From assembly GCF_029227915.1 (NCBI RefSeq), contig NC_079888.1, positions 18,146,001 to 18,210,000 on the forward strand: 64,000 bases of DNA, given 5' to 3'. The notes under the pieces were generated by a model that was given only the letters and a program-made list of their open reading frames with translations, ran no database searches and had not been told where the DNA came from. Below are positions 44,603 to 54,183 of this stretch, in pieces. The position numbers and the translations under genes were made by a program. This DNA comes from Hydractinia symbiolongicarpus. Taxonomy: Eukaryota; Cnidaria; Hydrozoa; Anthoathecata; Hydractiniidae. Each line of letters opens with the position of its first letter. The first letter of the stretch is position 1.

Positions 44603-45376
44603 GTGCCAGTAAAGGTATCACATAAATCTACTGGTAAGAGTGTGACTACCTTAGCCATGCTGGATAATTGCAGCCAAGCTTCGTTTGTAACGACAGATCT
44701 AGTCAAGAGATTGGACGTTAGTGGTGCTGAAACATCATTAGCCATTAAAACAATTAACGGAACAGAGACTGTTAAATCTGAGGCAATAGAAGATTTGATA
44801 ATTGAAGGCATTAGCACACAATTTGAAAATATCCCGGTCATGTTACCCAAGGAATACACAAGAAGAGAACTGCCCGTAGATAAAGATGATATAGCAACTA
44901 CCGATAAGTTATCTCAATGGAAATAGTTGGAACCGGTTTATCCACACTTTAGAATCCAGAAGTTTGATGTTGACTTGTTGATTGGCGCAAATTGTGCAAA
45001 GGCACTTGAACCAGTGGATGTGCTGCCCAGTCAAGATGGTGGCCCATATGCATACCGAACCATACTTGGATGGTGCATTGTAGGACCAATCAAGTCAGAA
45101 GGTAAAAATAATTATTCTATTAAATCTTGTCATAAAATTGCTGTGAACGACATAGGAAACAACGGAATTGCTAAGCATCATTTTGAATCAAAAAATAGTG
45201 TGAAAGAAACTCATATTAGTAACATGCTTGAAAAGTTGTACCTTTCAGATTTTACGGAGGCAAGATTGTCGCCTCGCAGCAACATAGAATTTAATCTAGA
45301 AGAAATGTCAATAGAAGATAAAACATTTCTATTTCATAATGGAGTCAAAAGCAGGCAAGGTTGGAAGTCATTATGA
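44603..45376 (+). pseudogene. BEL aspartic protease region of pol
   Basis: Retroviral-type protease releases pol products. The active-site motif is AMLDNCSQASFVT (Asp-Asn-Cys where most have D-S/T-G, a known variant pattern in BEL elements). The flap and LLIGANCAKALEP, the second conserved block, follow after a TAG at 44924-44926. The frame continues to YRTILGWCIVGPI and into the RT leader to a stop at 45376. Two frames joined by the stop. Confidence 0.75.
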
Positions 45377-45506
45377 ACTGCCTTTGCCATTCCGAAACGA
45401 AGACTTGTTTGATGCCTGACAACAGAAACGTTGTGCTGAGAAGACTGATGCATTTAAAGGAAAGAATTATACGAAATCCGAAATCCTAGCTGAATACCAG
45501 AGGTTC

Positions 45507-46379
45507 ATGAAGAACATTATGGATAAAGGCTATGCAAGAAAAGCCGTGCTACCTGCATCTCCTGGGAAGTCTTGGTATATCCCCAATCATGCAGTTTATA
45601 ATGAAAAGAAGAATAAGATCAGAGTAGTCTTCGATTGTGGAGCAGAATACCATGGTAGATCATTAAACAAGGAATTGATCCCTGGACCAGACTTTACCAA
45701 CCATCTTATAGGTGTGCTTAACAGATTTAGAGAAGGAACCATAGCAGTCATGGCTGACATCGAATCTATGTACCTCCAGGTGTTTGTAACGGAACACCAA
45801 AGATCGTTTCAGAGAATTCTTTGGTGGGACAAAAGCGATAAAAAAATGACCAAACCGGTCGAATACGAAATGAATGTCCACATCTTTGAAGCGACTTCGT
45901 CTGCGAGTTGTAGCAATTATGCCTTGAAGAAAACTGCCTTAGATAATCAAGGCAAATTTGGAACTGATGCAGCGGAAACGTTATTGAAGAATTTTTATGT
46001 CGATGACATGCTGAAGTCAAAAGATAATCTTGGTGAGACCATTTCGTTAATGAAAAACGTCACTTCTATGTGTAAGGCGGGAGGTTTTAGGTTAACAAAA
46101 TTTGTCAGTAATAATAAAGAAGAGTTATTGTCTATACCTGAAGATGATCGGAAAACGGGGTTTACTGATTGTGAATTATTGTCTGGAGATACGGATCTGC
46201 CGTCCGATAGTACGTTAGGTATCACATGGGATATCGAAATGGATTGCTTCAAATTTAAGATCGACCTAAAAAAGACGCCCTACAGCAGAAGAGGTATGCT
46301 TTCTATGTTGAGCACGTTGTACGATCCTTTGGGATTTTTAGCTCCATTTCTAGTCAGAGGAAAAATAATCCTTCAATAA
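45507..46379 (+). CDS. BEL reverse transcriptase
   Basis: 290-codon open frame covering most of the RT: NKIRVVFDCGAEYHGRSLNK (motif 2 region), IAVMADIESMYLQVFV (motif A, first catalytic Asp), SASCSNYALKKTA (motif B), and FYVDDMLKS (motif C, YVDD catalytic pair), then the thumb ending RRGMLSMLSTLYDPLGFLAP. The N-terminal few dozen residues of the RT lie upstream across a frame change at 45377-45506. All catalytic residues are present. It ends at a TAA at 46377-46379 where the frame shifts into RNase H. Confidence 0.85.
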   Translation: MKNIMDKGYARKAVLPASPGKSWYIPNHAVYNEKKNKIRVVFDCGAEYHGRSLNKELIPGPDFTNHLIGVLNRFREGTIAVMADIESMYLQVFVTEHQRSFQRILWWDKSDKKMTKPVEYEMNVHIFEATSSASCSNYALKKTALDNQGKFGTDAAETLLKNFYVDDMLKSKDNLGETISLMKNVTSMCKAGGFRLTKFVSNNKEELLSIPEDDRKTGFTDCELLSGDTDLPSDSTLGITWDIEMDCFKFKIDLKKTPYSRRGMLSMLSTLYDPLGFLAPFLVRGKIILQ

Positions 46380-46388
46380 CTGTGCAGC

Positions 46389-47138
46389 ATGAGCCTAAAT
46401 TGTGATGACCCAGTTCCTGAAGACAATTGTAATGACTGGAACATATGGAAAGACTGTATCCAGCCTCTTGAAGGATTTAGAATACCGCGATGCTTCAAGC
46501 CCAAAAAATTTGGTAAGATTGTTCATTCCTCGATCCACTACTTTTCTGATGCATCAGAGTTTGCATATGGCCAAGCTACGTACCTAAGAATAGTAAATGA
46601 AAGTGGCAGAGTACATGTTTGCTTGGTTATGGGTAAGGCAAGAGTCGCTCCTTTGAAATTCGTATCTATGCCTCGATTAGAATTAACAGCAGCTACTTTG
46701 TCTGTTAAGATAGCTTCTTTGTTGAGACAAGAATTGCGACTACTATATATTAATGAATATTTTTGGACTGATAGTCAAGTCGTCTTAGGATATCTAAAGA
46801 ATCAAACGAAAAGATTCAAAGTTTTTGTGGCTAATAGGATCGAGATTATCAGAAGCAACAGCAAAATCGACGACTGGAATTATGTACCGTCGAACGAAAA
46901 TCCGGCCGACATAGCGTCAAGAGGATCAGATGCTTCCAAAGACAAACAAGTTAAAATGTGGTTTAGAGGACCAGAGTTCTTGTGGAATGATCAGTCTAGT
47001 TGGAAACTATCCAAACACGCCGCAGAAGTAGACGAAAACGACCCGGAGGTTAAGAGAGTGAAAGTAAACGCTTGCCTAGTCACAAATGATCCGATGAGCA
47101 CGCTTGAAGAACGCATAGTTATGGGATTTGGATCGTGA
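46389..47138 (+). pseudogene. BEL connection and RNase H region
   Basis: Reads IPRCFKPKKFGKI, then YFSDASEFAYGQATYLR (first RNase H Asp), MPRLELTAATLSVKI (catalytic Glu), and YFWTDSQVVLGYLKN (catalytic Asp). YVPSNENPADIASRG closes the domain. RNase H removes the RNA template during cDNA synthesis. The frame continues to ERIVMGFGS and stops at 47138. About 200 residues normally present between here and the integrase core are missing. Confidence 0.8.
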
Positions 47139-47172
47139 ATATAAATGCTTTAACACGAAAGGTTATTCATAA

Positions 47173-48174
47173 GTGACCATATATAGGAGTTTAAGAGGAC
47201 GTGCTGGAGAGCAAAAGATGGCCGATTTGCCAAAAGAAAGGTTCAACGAAGCATCACCATTCAGTTATTGCGGATTAGATTGTTTTGGTCCGTTCTTGAT
47301 CAAGGTAAGGAGAAGCGAGATGAAAAGGTATGGTGTATTGTTTACATGTTTGTCTAGCAGAGCTGTACACATTGAAATCGCAAGCAGTTTAGAAACTGAT
47401 ACGTTTATTTTGGCCCTTCGTCGCTTTGTCGGCAGAAGAGAAAACGTAAGGTATCTAAGATCTGATAATGGGAGTAACTTCGTTGGAAGTGATAATGAAT
47501 TAAAACGAGCTTTTTTAGAAAAGGATCATGAAAAAATCTAGTTTTTTCTAAACGAGTTAAACGCTGATTGGATATGGAACTTCAATCCACCAGCAGCCAG
47601 TCACATGGGAGGAGTTTGGGAGAGGCAGATAAGATCAGCCAGACAAATTCTAACATCATTGCTAAAGACCCACGATTCAAGTTTAGATGATGAATCATTA
47701 AACACCCTCCTCATTGAAACGGAAGCCATATTAAACTCAAGACCCCTAACAGTCGATACCCTCAGTGACGCGAATAGCTTCATACCAATATCTCCATCAA
47801 ATATCTTGACAATGAAGTCAGATGTCGTGTTGCCACCACCGGGAGAGTTTCCGAAACCTGATGTTTATTCGAGGAAAAAAGTTCAACACATAGCAAATGA
47901 ATTCTGGATTAGATGGAGAAAGGAATTTCTTTCAACCCTTCAGGAACGTCGACGTTGGAACACGATTAAACGTAATTTTGAGGTTGGAGACATCGTCATA
48001 TTTAAAGACTCAACCATGTTTACTGTTCGAAATCGATGGCCGTTAGCAAGAATTGTGAGCGTCGTGTCAGATAAGCATGGAATAGTGAGAATTGTGAACA
48101 TTCGAATGAGCGGATCTCGAGTCAAAATGCAACGGCCGATATCAAAAGTAGTTTTGCTTTTGGAAAACGAATAG
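47173..48174 (+). pseudogene. BEL integrase and C-terminal domain
   Basis: Opens after the deletion with YRSLRGRAGEQKMADLPKER (C-terminal edge of the zinc domain; the His/Cys ligands are lost). Catalytic triad: Asp in YCGLDCFGPFLIK, Asp in LRSDNGSNFVG, and, after a TAG at 47539-47541, Glu in MGGVWERQIRSA. The C-terminal part from 47605 is open to 48174 with RTLPLTVDTL-type sequence (NSRPLTVDTLSD), RRRWNTIKRNFEVGDIVIF and a short tail. This domain order is BEL/Pao. The lost zinc domain and stop make it inactive. Confidence 0.82.
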
Positions 48175-48235
48175 TCGGATTCCCGACGAGGAGCCATTAG
48201 GTCATGTTGTATGCACGAACATGAGAGGAGCCATG

Positions 48236-48711
48236 TGTTCCTGCCGTATTAAAATTTATATTTGTTATGTAATTTGTGTTGTCCTTGTGTTGTCCCGTTT
48301 GTGCTCTGCTGTATAGTTCGCTCTGCGGTGGAGTACGAGATGCATTATATTCGTTAGTTTTGTGTTGTGATGTCCCGTGTTAATTATGTAAAAAGAATAA
48401 TTGTAATTTTGGTACTATTTTTAGTTAAATTTTCCCCTTGAGTCCGTTTTGTTTTGCACATCTTGCACATCCTTTTTCTGTGCTAGCAGTCTTCAACATG
48501 TAGCAACAGGGTCGAACATACATTATAGTAATAAATTCGCTGTTGAGTAAAATTAGTCTTTCGTACATCACAGGAGTTGTTCTGCATCTGAGCATTATTT
48601 TCAGTTGTTTTCTCTCACTTGTAGTTGGCTTGACTTACGCCAATATATTTCTACGAGTAAGATTGTTAACTACTCCGTTGGAATCGTGTCTTTAATTTCC
48701 AAGCACCTACA
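48236..48711 (+). repeat. BEL 3' LTR (complete, 476 bp)
   Basis: TGTTCCTGCC...CACCTACA, followed by the target duplication CAGAT (48712-48716). Only about eight to ten differences from the reassembled 5' LTR were seen by eye, so the insertion is fairly recent. Confidence 0.9.
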
Positions 48712-48716
48712 CAGAT

Positions 48717-49052
48717 CAGGAAAACACTTTTCATGTTTACTGCTGCAAGTTATTGTTAAAGGAGGTTGTTTACAATTCCATCAATGGTTTATCTCCTAGA
48801 TACATGAAAAGTGTTTTCCGCCTTAAAAACATTATATACAACTTTAGATCTGCTAGTATTATACAACGTAATAGGATTGTTGCAACGAAGCACGGTTTAC
48901 AAACTGTACCTTACATTGCGGCTCAGTTGTGGGATAAACTGCCCACACCAATAAAGCTTGCCGAAACACTTCAGAAGTTTTCTTTAGGGATGGAGAAGTT
49001 ACCATCTGTAAGTTGCTCTTGTCGTCTTTGGGCTCCTATATTTAAATTTTAA
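48717..49052 (+). pseudogene. L2/CR1-like ORF2, C-terminal end
   Basis: Immediately after the BEL target duplication the frame reads KLLLKEVVYNSINGLSPRYM, then NFRSASIIQRNRIVATKHG, AAQLWDKLPTPIKLAETLQK and a Cys-containing tail. This is the conserved extreme C-terminus of L2/CR1-type ORF2. It restarts what was cut at 39287 and shows that the BEL element inserted into this LINE. Confidence 0.75.
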
Positions 49053-49205
49053 GATTATTATTTATTTTATTTTAATATATACAATATTAAAGTCGATTTA
49101 AATTAGTCTTAGTAAGCTATTATGTATTTTATTTTATTTTTATTTATATCTAAATTACAAAATGTTTTACTATTGTACATTATTGACTATAAATAAATGA
49201 ATAGA

Positions 49206-49229
49206 TTGGTTGATTGATTGATTGATTTA
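49206..49229 (+). repeat. (TTGA)n tail, probable LINE 3' end
   Basis: TTGATTGATTGATTGATTTA after AATAAATGAATAG. L2/CR1-type elements typically end in short tandem repeats, so this probably marks the 3' end of the interrupted LINE. Confidence 0.55.
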
Positions 49230-50426
49230 AGAGTATAATGCCGACACTGGTTTGGCTAGACATTGGCAAATGCAGCATGAGCGTCGAAGTTTAAACTAAG
49301 CATCCTTATCAAAAATTTACTCCGGGCTATTCCAAGTTACAAAATCGTGCCTGCCTAAGAAGAAAAAAAGTCTAAAATATGAGACAAACATGCAGAGTAC
49401 CAATTATTATTAATAAAACTGCCACCAAGCTTAGTCTTTAGCTGGTAATACAACGAACCTAATTTATTAACCTCTTCAACATTACAAACCGAGTCTCAAA
49501 AATTGGTGTTTTTTATGTGGCAGGGTCGTTGTTCACGCGAGTTTTTGGCCCAATGAATGAACACGTTGAGCACCAGACAAATTTCCTGTCTGAAGCAAAA
49601 AAGATAGATTTGGAAAAATGGGGAGACTTTACGAATTGTACATCAAAGCATGCGTTGCAAAGCGTTCAAAGTTTGTCAATATGTGGAATTCTGTTGTTGT
49701 ACAGTTAACAAAAATCAGAAGGTAATTCTGAATTTCTTTTTGTCTTTTTGTACTGATGACTAGCTAAGTATATCGTAGGATTTTTATGTTGAAAAATTGT
49801 GAAATTTTAGGAATGGAAACTAAAAATCAGCAAAATATTGCTTTTGAAGGCTAGGTGAAAAGCAATGTTAAAATAAACAATGACATTTCGGACAAAGTTA
49901 CGTAAGATAACATTGTTTCGTATCTAATTGCCGCGAAAGTCATCAACAAAGTAGATCTGGATAGAGCGATTTCACGAAGGGTCGCCAAAAACAAATATCA
50001 ATTGCTAAACTATCCTTCTCTTGGTTTGACTAACATTCTTTGTGTACCCTTGAAAAAGGTACCATTATATTTAACATATAAAATTAGTGATCCTCTTTGT
50101 TTTCAGTTAATTTTTGCACAACAGATAATTTTTTGTGAAAGCAGGCAAAACGCGTAGTAGTCTATAGTAGTTTTTTATAGTATTATTTGTTATTATTATT
50201 ATCAAGGTTTCTGAGTTTAATTAATCTTTTTTTTTTTTTTTTTTTGGGGGGGGGGGGGGGGGGAGAGGGGGGAATAACCAAAATAAGCACTTAGCAAAAG
50301 TTTCCTAAAATTTTAGAGCTGTACGCAGTTTCTTATATATGTGTTTCTTATAAACTTAGTTTACAACAAAATGCCTGGTATAAGAATTAAGCCATCTCTG
50401 GAAATTTACATGAGAATTTTTTTTAC
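49230..50426. other. No clear gene; homopolymer junction
   Basis: A short frame at 49517-49708 is protein-like but unrecognised. 50228-50264 is a T run followed directly by a G run of about 19, then GAGAGGGGGG. Confidence 0.4.
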
Positions 50427-50609
50427 GTGACTGTAAATCGTGTGTCTGTCGTTGAGAATGTTACAGATGATGATTCTGCATTAGGAAGATTCAGAAGAGT
50501 AGCTACCAGGGATGAACTCTATAAAATTATTGAACGTGTGCATTCTCAGGAACTCATTCAATCAGAGATTCTAAAAACATATGCAAAGGTGATAAAAATT
50601 ATTTATTGA
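50427..50609 (+). pseudogene. Integrase zinc-domain fragment
   Basis: VTDDDSALGRFRRVATRDEL then YKIIERVHSQ...LKTYAKV resembles the start of the H2C2 zinc domain of animal integrase-derived proteins (His in ERVH, then K-T-Y/F-x-K-V). The second His and the Cys pair are not found; the sequence runs into a stop at 50607-50609. Small and isolated. Confidence 0.35.
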
Positions 50610-50929
50610 CTGTGTGTCGCTAAAAGAAATATTGCAATGGTAACAGAACAGAACAGAACGCATGGATAGAAGAAGTTTAACCAAACACCTTTAATTGTTT
50701 CTGTTAACCTTCAGGTTACACAATTTGACAGAAGGATTGACATGGAAAGATAGGGAACGCATGGATGAAGTAAATTTTTATTAGTTGATTTTTTCCTACC
50801 TAAAGGAGTGGTTCATTTAATTCATTAAATTTTTCTTCTTTAAAATTTGTTTTGAATGCTTAATATATTTATAAAAGTATATTTCTTTTTCTTTTTAACG
50901 AAATTTTGTGCAATTAAGGCCTAATAAGC

Positions 50930-51320
50930 ATAAGTATTTTTACAGTGGTTTTAAACTAATTAAGAGAAAATAATTTACAAAGAGGTGGCAAGCCACCGCA
51001 ATGATGAACTGAACCTGTTAGGTCTTTGGAAATAAGCTAGAGGTTGTACACCTCTAGAGAAAATGCCTCTAAAAACACAATTCTCCCTTTTTACAAGGAA
51101 TTAATTAAAAAATATACAAAAAAAATAAAAAGACACACATTTGAAAAGATGAACAGAACTTTAACTAAGGGCAGGTAGGTTTCGACCCATATTTCTGAAC
51201 CTAAGTACCCTGGATGTCTAGCTGGGTCACCTCGAAGAGGTCCGCGGACGGTCAGCAGAAACTACACATCCCTATCTTCCTAAAGTAAACTTTGACTACT
51301 TTCTGTTCAACTGTGCTATT
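50930..51320. other. Hairpin-rich segment, probable 3' UTR of the minus-strand retrotransposon
   Basis: Contains GGTGGCAAGCCACC near 50983, TAGAGGTTGTACACCTCTA near 51039 and ACCTCGAAGAGGT near 51230, each able to fold. It lies directly downstream of the retrotransposon-USP frame on the minus strand. No gene seen. Confidence 0.4.
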
Positions 51321-51515
51321 CTTTGTTTTAAACTGGGGTAATAAGTGGAGTCGTTACTCTCCAAAGACAAGATCATGTGTGATCAAACCCCCTTGCTAAC
51401 TTAATTTTTATGTGATTTTGTTTTATTTTTGACTGGGGTAATAAGTGGAGTCGTCACTCTCGAAATCAAGACTGAATGTAGTCAAGCCCCCTTGCTAACT
51501 CATTCTGGTTAAAAT
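51321..51515. repeat. Two 100-bp tandem repeats after the USP stop codon
   Basis: ACTGGGGTAATAAGTGGAGT at 51332 recurs at 51432; both copies end CCCCCTTGCTAACT. On the minus strand they fall just after the stop of the USP frame (51520). Confidence 0.9.
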
Positions 51516-51519
51516 ATTT

Positions 51520-51924
51520 TTATCTCAGCTCATCTAAAAAGAAAACATATGACTCGTGACTGTTAATAAGGCGGTCATGACAGAAAATTAATGCTCTATT
51601 TTTGCAATGTATCCACCTGTAAACCATTTGGTCGAAGGCTACGGTTGTGTAGTGACCATTATTTAAGTTGCCGCAATGGTTGATAATAGCCCTTAATTGA
51701 AAATTTTTACAAAATTTCACTTCTCCATCTACGGTAAAAGGTATGGAAAGGGTACCTGGGTAAGCAGTAATACGGGAGGCAATTTTTGACACTAGGCCGT
51801 TGGCACTGCCAAAACGTTTTAGCTGTAAAATGAGATGGGAACCGCACGACACTACCTCTTTTTCAACCAGAGCAGTTTGATGAGCGTTGCAAACATGCCA
51901 GAAGTAGGCATTGGTGTCTGACAA
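51520..51924 (-). pseudogene. Ubiquitin-specific protease, C-terminal half (His box)
   Basis: Second part of the USP domain fused to the retrotransposon. It has FWHVCNAHQTALVEKEVVSC at the zinc-finger end, LILQLKRFGSANG (the conserved L-x-L-K-R-F), and the catalytic His box LNNGHYTTVAF, then WIHCKNRALIF and a final SYVFFLDE matching the usual Y-x-L-F/Y-Y tail. Ends at a TGA or equivalent stop at 51520-51522. The region between this frame and 52136 contains further fingers sequence (CNSCHITSSSEVI type) in another frame, so the domain was once continuous. Confidence 0.8.
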
Positions 51925-52135
51925 CTCCTCGTTCCAAAGAAATTATCTAAGGAAGATTGTAACGTAGGGTGCAGAGAAAGTTGGATGCATGGTGCTATAA
52001 CTTCTGAGGAGCTGGTAATATGACATGAATTGCAAGTGGTTGATGTCTTGATGCCAATACTATAAGACTTCCAAGAAATGGAAAGTCTAATGACAGACCA
52101 AGTAGGAGATATTCAAGAACCTCGGGGACGTCGTG

Positions 52136-53344
52136 CTAAGCAAAGATATTAAATGCACTTCCCTTCGCAGCTGAGATATGATGTTTCATAGCACGCAAAA
52201 AATGGGAGGGATCAACTGGACTTCTAGAAACAGCCAAACTTTGAAGAACACCTACAAATGCTTCGCCTAACTTTGAGGTTGTTTTGCTGACAGAAATGGC
52301 TTCTTTAACTTTTGGAAGGTTATAAAAACATTTTAAGATTGAGTTTGCATAACATGTGTTTCCCAAGTTTTTTAGACCGCTATTCCTAAAATCAGGGTTA
52401 GATGGCAATGCAACTGTTGTTTTGGAAGACCTTGTAGCAAGTTTTTTGGGTTTTTTGATTTTACAAGATTTTGTGTGACTTGCGGAAGATTTCTCAGGGG
52501 TTTTTGATTTCTTACATTCCATATTTGTAACAGAAGAAACTTCAGGAATGATTGGGGCCTTTTCAGGCTCAATCCAAGTGGTAGAATTTCGAGACATCCA
52601 AATGTAAAAAGAAGCACTCATGAAGGTAAAAGTTAGGGATTTTAATAGGGAACGTAAAGACTTGTTAGGGAAACCAAGGCGACGAAAACAGGTCCTTACT
52701 GATTCTGAACAGAAACCCCTTGCACCCACCTCAATGGCAAAGAAATGCACGATCAATCCATTGTTCTTCTCAGCATAACAAAGTGAAGAATATTTGTTAA
52801 GCTTTCGTTTGTGCCAATATTCCGTATTCTCTTCACATGGACAAGTCAGTTCTACCATAATTACAGATTTGGAAGAACTGGATATTAATAACACGTCTGG
52901 GCGTAGTTGTGTTATTGCAATGTATGGTGGAACAACTAAAACGGAATCTAAATCTGACAGTACTTTCCAATCGGAAGCAAGGTGAAAAAGGCCTGGACAC
53001 TTTGTATGCCCCTTATTAGATGGTGATTGACCGACCGGAATGAAATTAATTTTGTTGCACTTGGAAACCTTAAGAGGTTCATATGATACCAAAGACTCTT
53101 TTAATGCCTTAACCAAAACTATTAAAACCGAGTCATGACGGTATGTGTATCTACCCTGCGTAAGGGAGGTCCTACAGGCACCCAATATGTGAGAGACATT
53201 TGAGGATGGTTTCTTGCACAGAATGCAACTTTTGTCTTTCTCAATTCCCCATCTCACAAGATTGGTTGGAGAGGGAAGGGTGTCGTAGGTTGCCCCTATA
53301 CAAAAGGAAGTTAGACATTGTGGCAGTGAAGAATTGTTCTCCAA
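52136..53344 (-). CDS. Retrotransposon zinc knuckle + REL endonuclease fused to USP (Cys box)
   Basis: One 402-codon minus-strand frame, no internal stop. Residues 1-60: zinc knuckle CILCKKPSSNVSHILGAC (CCHC) as found after the RT in R2/R4/NeSL-type elements. Residues ~110-200: restriction-like endonuclease core, TQLRPDVLLISSSSKSVIMV ELTCP, i.e. the PD...E-x-T pattern of PD-(D/E)XK enzymes that nick the target. Residues ~270-330: basic Lys/Ser linker. Residues ~335-400: start of a ubiquitin-specific protease, GLKNLGNTCYANSILKCF with the catalytic Cys in the canonical box, then KVKEAISVSKTTS. The frame ends at a TAG (52136-52138) immediately before HDVPEVLEYLL, the expected USP continuation, so a Gln-to-stop change is likely. 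A cysteine protease of USP type joined to a retrotransposon is unusual. Confidence 0.8.
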   Translation of the reverse strand: MENNSSLPQCLTSFCIGATYDTLPSPTNLVRWGIEKDKSCILCKKPSSNVSHILGACRTSLTQGRYTYRHDSVLIVLVKALKESLVSYEPLKVSKCNKINFIPVGQSPSNKGHTKCPGLFHLASDWKVLSDLDSVLVVPPYIAITQLRPDVLLISSSSKSVIMVELTCPCEENTEYWHKRKLNKYSSLCYAEKNNGLIVHFFAIEVGARGFCSESVRTCFRRLGFPNKSLRSLLKSLTFTFMSASFYIWMSRNSTTWIEPEKAPIIPEVSSVTNMECKKSKTPEKSSASHTKSCKIKKPKKLATRSSKTTVALPSNPDFRNSGLKNLGNTCYANSILKCFYNLPKVKEAISVSKTTSKLGEAFVGVLQSLAVSRSPVDPSHFLRAMKHHISAAKGSAFNIFA

Positions 53345-53670
53345 GATAAATCATTTTTCACATAAGAGCACCATTTTGTCCAATTGCCTTGCAAATGCAA
53401 CTGTACAGCTCTGGCATGGTAAATGTCTTCTTCATATTCTTCAATGATATTGGAAACAAGCTTTCGGTAAGTATAAGTGCCTTTTGGTGGTATATTTTTG
53501 TGGTCTAAGAGCCCTAAGCCAGCTCGACCAGTCTGATGCAAACCTAAAATCCTTTTAAAATTGAGCTGACTATCCGCCGAAAGAACTGCCTCACTAACTT
53601 TCCAATTTCCAGCTTTTAAATCTGGTACGCACTTAGACACACAAGGGTCGACAGAATCTCTTAGTAACAA
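53311..53670 (-). pseudogene. Retrotransposon ORF2, post-RT linker
   Basis: Frame upstream of the zinc knuckle: VDPCVSKCVPDLKAGNWKVS, LNFKRILGLHQTGRAGLGLL, then IYHARAVQLHLQGNW. It overlaps the next frame by a frameshift around 53340. The preceding stretch (53670-53811) reads VFIRKWLKLHHSISNISLYC in another frame, a conserved block after the RT thumb in REL-type elements. Confidence 0.65.
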
Positions 53671-53811
53671 ATGTCCACTGATTTTGGCAGATTTGAGAAC
53701 AGATGCAAGACTTTTCAGGGGAAGAGGACAAGGCGATGTCGAGCAATATAAGGAAATGTTGGAAATTGAATGATGCAGTTTTAACCATTTCCTAATGAAA
53801 ACAGAAAATCT

Positions 53812-54183
53812 TTAATTAGCAAATATTTCTTGGGTTTAAGGCAATAAATAACAAATTAAATTTTGATAAATTTTCTCCCTGATCTTTGTCAGAGCATCTT
53901 CAGATCACAAGTAAAAACGTCTTTCAACATGCATGTACAAAATGTTAAAAATTCTCTTGACAAAAATAAAATGTATAAAAATCGTTTATTAACAATAAAA
54001 GTCGTTAAAAATTATAGTATGTTTTCCCAAATTTCAGATAATCGTCTTATTTCATCTTTTTTGTTCAATAAATCCGATTTATGTTGTTTAATCGCTAATG
54101 CCTCTTTAAATTTTCTTTTAATAAAATTGTTTTCCCTGTTTTGTTATTTATTGCCTTAAACCCAAGAAATATTTGCTAATTAA
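53812..54183. mobile_element. ~370-bp MITE with 40-bp perfect inverted ends
   Basis: Left end TTAATTAGCAAATATTTCTT continues with GGGTTTAAGGCAATAAATAA; the right end is the exact complement, ending AATTAA at 54183. TTAA at both edges suggests a TTAA target duplication, though it is also part of the palindrome. It splits the RT thumb region. The plus frame inside (53863-54159) has no recognisable features. Confidence 0.8.

Larger units (their letters stand above)
39288..48711 (+). mobile_element. BEL/Pao LTR retrotransposon
   Basis: Bounded by LTRs starting TGTTCCTGCC and ending AAGCACCTACA, flanked by the 5-bp target duplication CAGAT (39283-39287 and 48712-48716). Internal genes: gag, aspartic protease, RT, RNase H, integrase. 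The 5' LTR is split by a DIRS-like element, and pol has an internal deletion near 47140-47165. A purine-rich GAGAGGAG at 48224-48231 just before the 3' LTR is a plausible polypurine tract. Confidence 0.9.

Noticed and set aside
49517-49708. 63-codon plus frame
   Set aside because: No motif, no splice context and no start support beyond a possible TTG/ATG.
51160-51260. Possible tRNA gene on the minus strand (GGGTCGAAACC like a T-loop)
   Set aside because: No consistent cloverleaf: the acceptor, D and anticodon arms do not reach normal lengths.
51520-53344. Host ubiquitin-specific protease gene
   Set aside because: The Cys box shares an unbroken frame with a retrotransposon endonuclease and no host-type exons flank it, so it is treated as part of the element.
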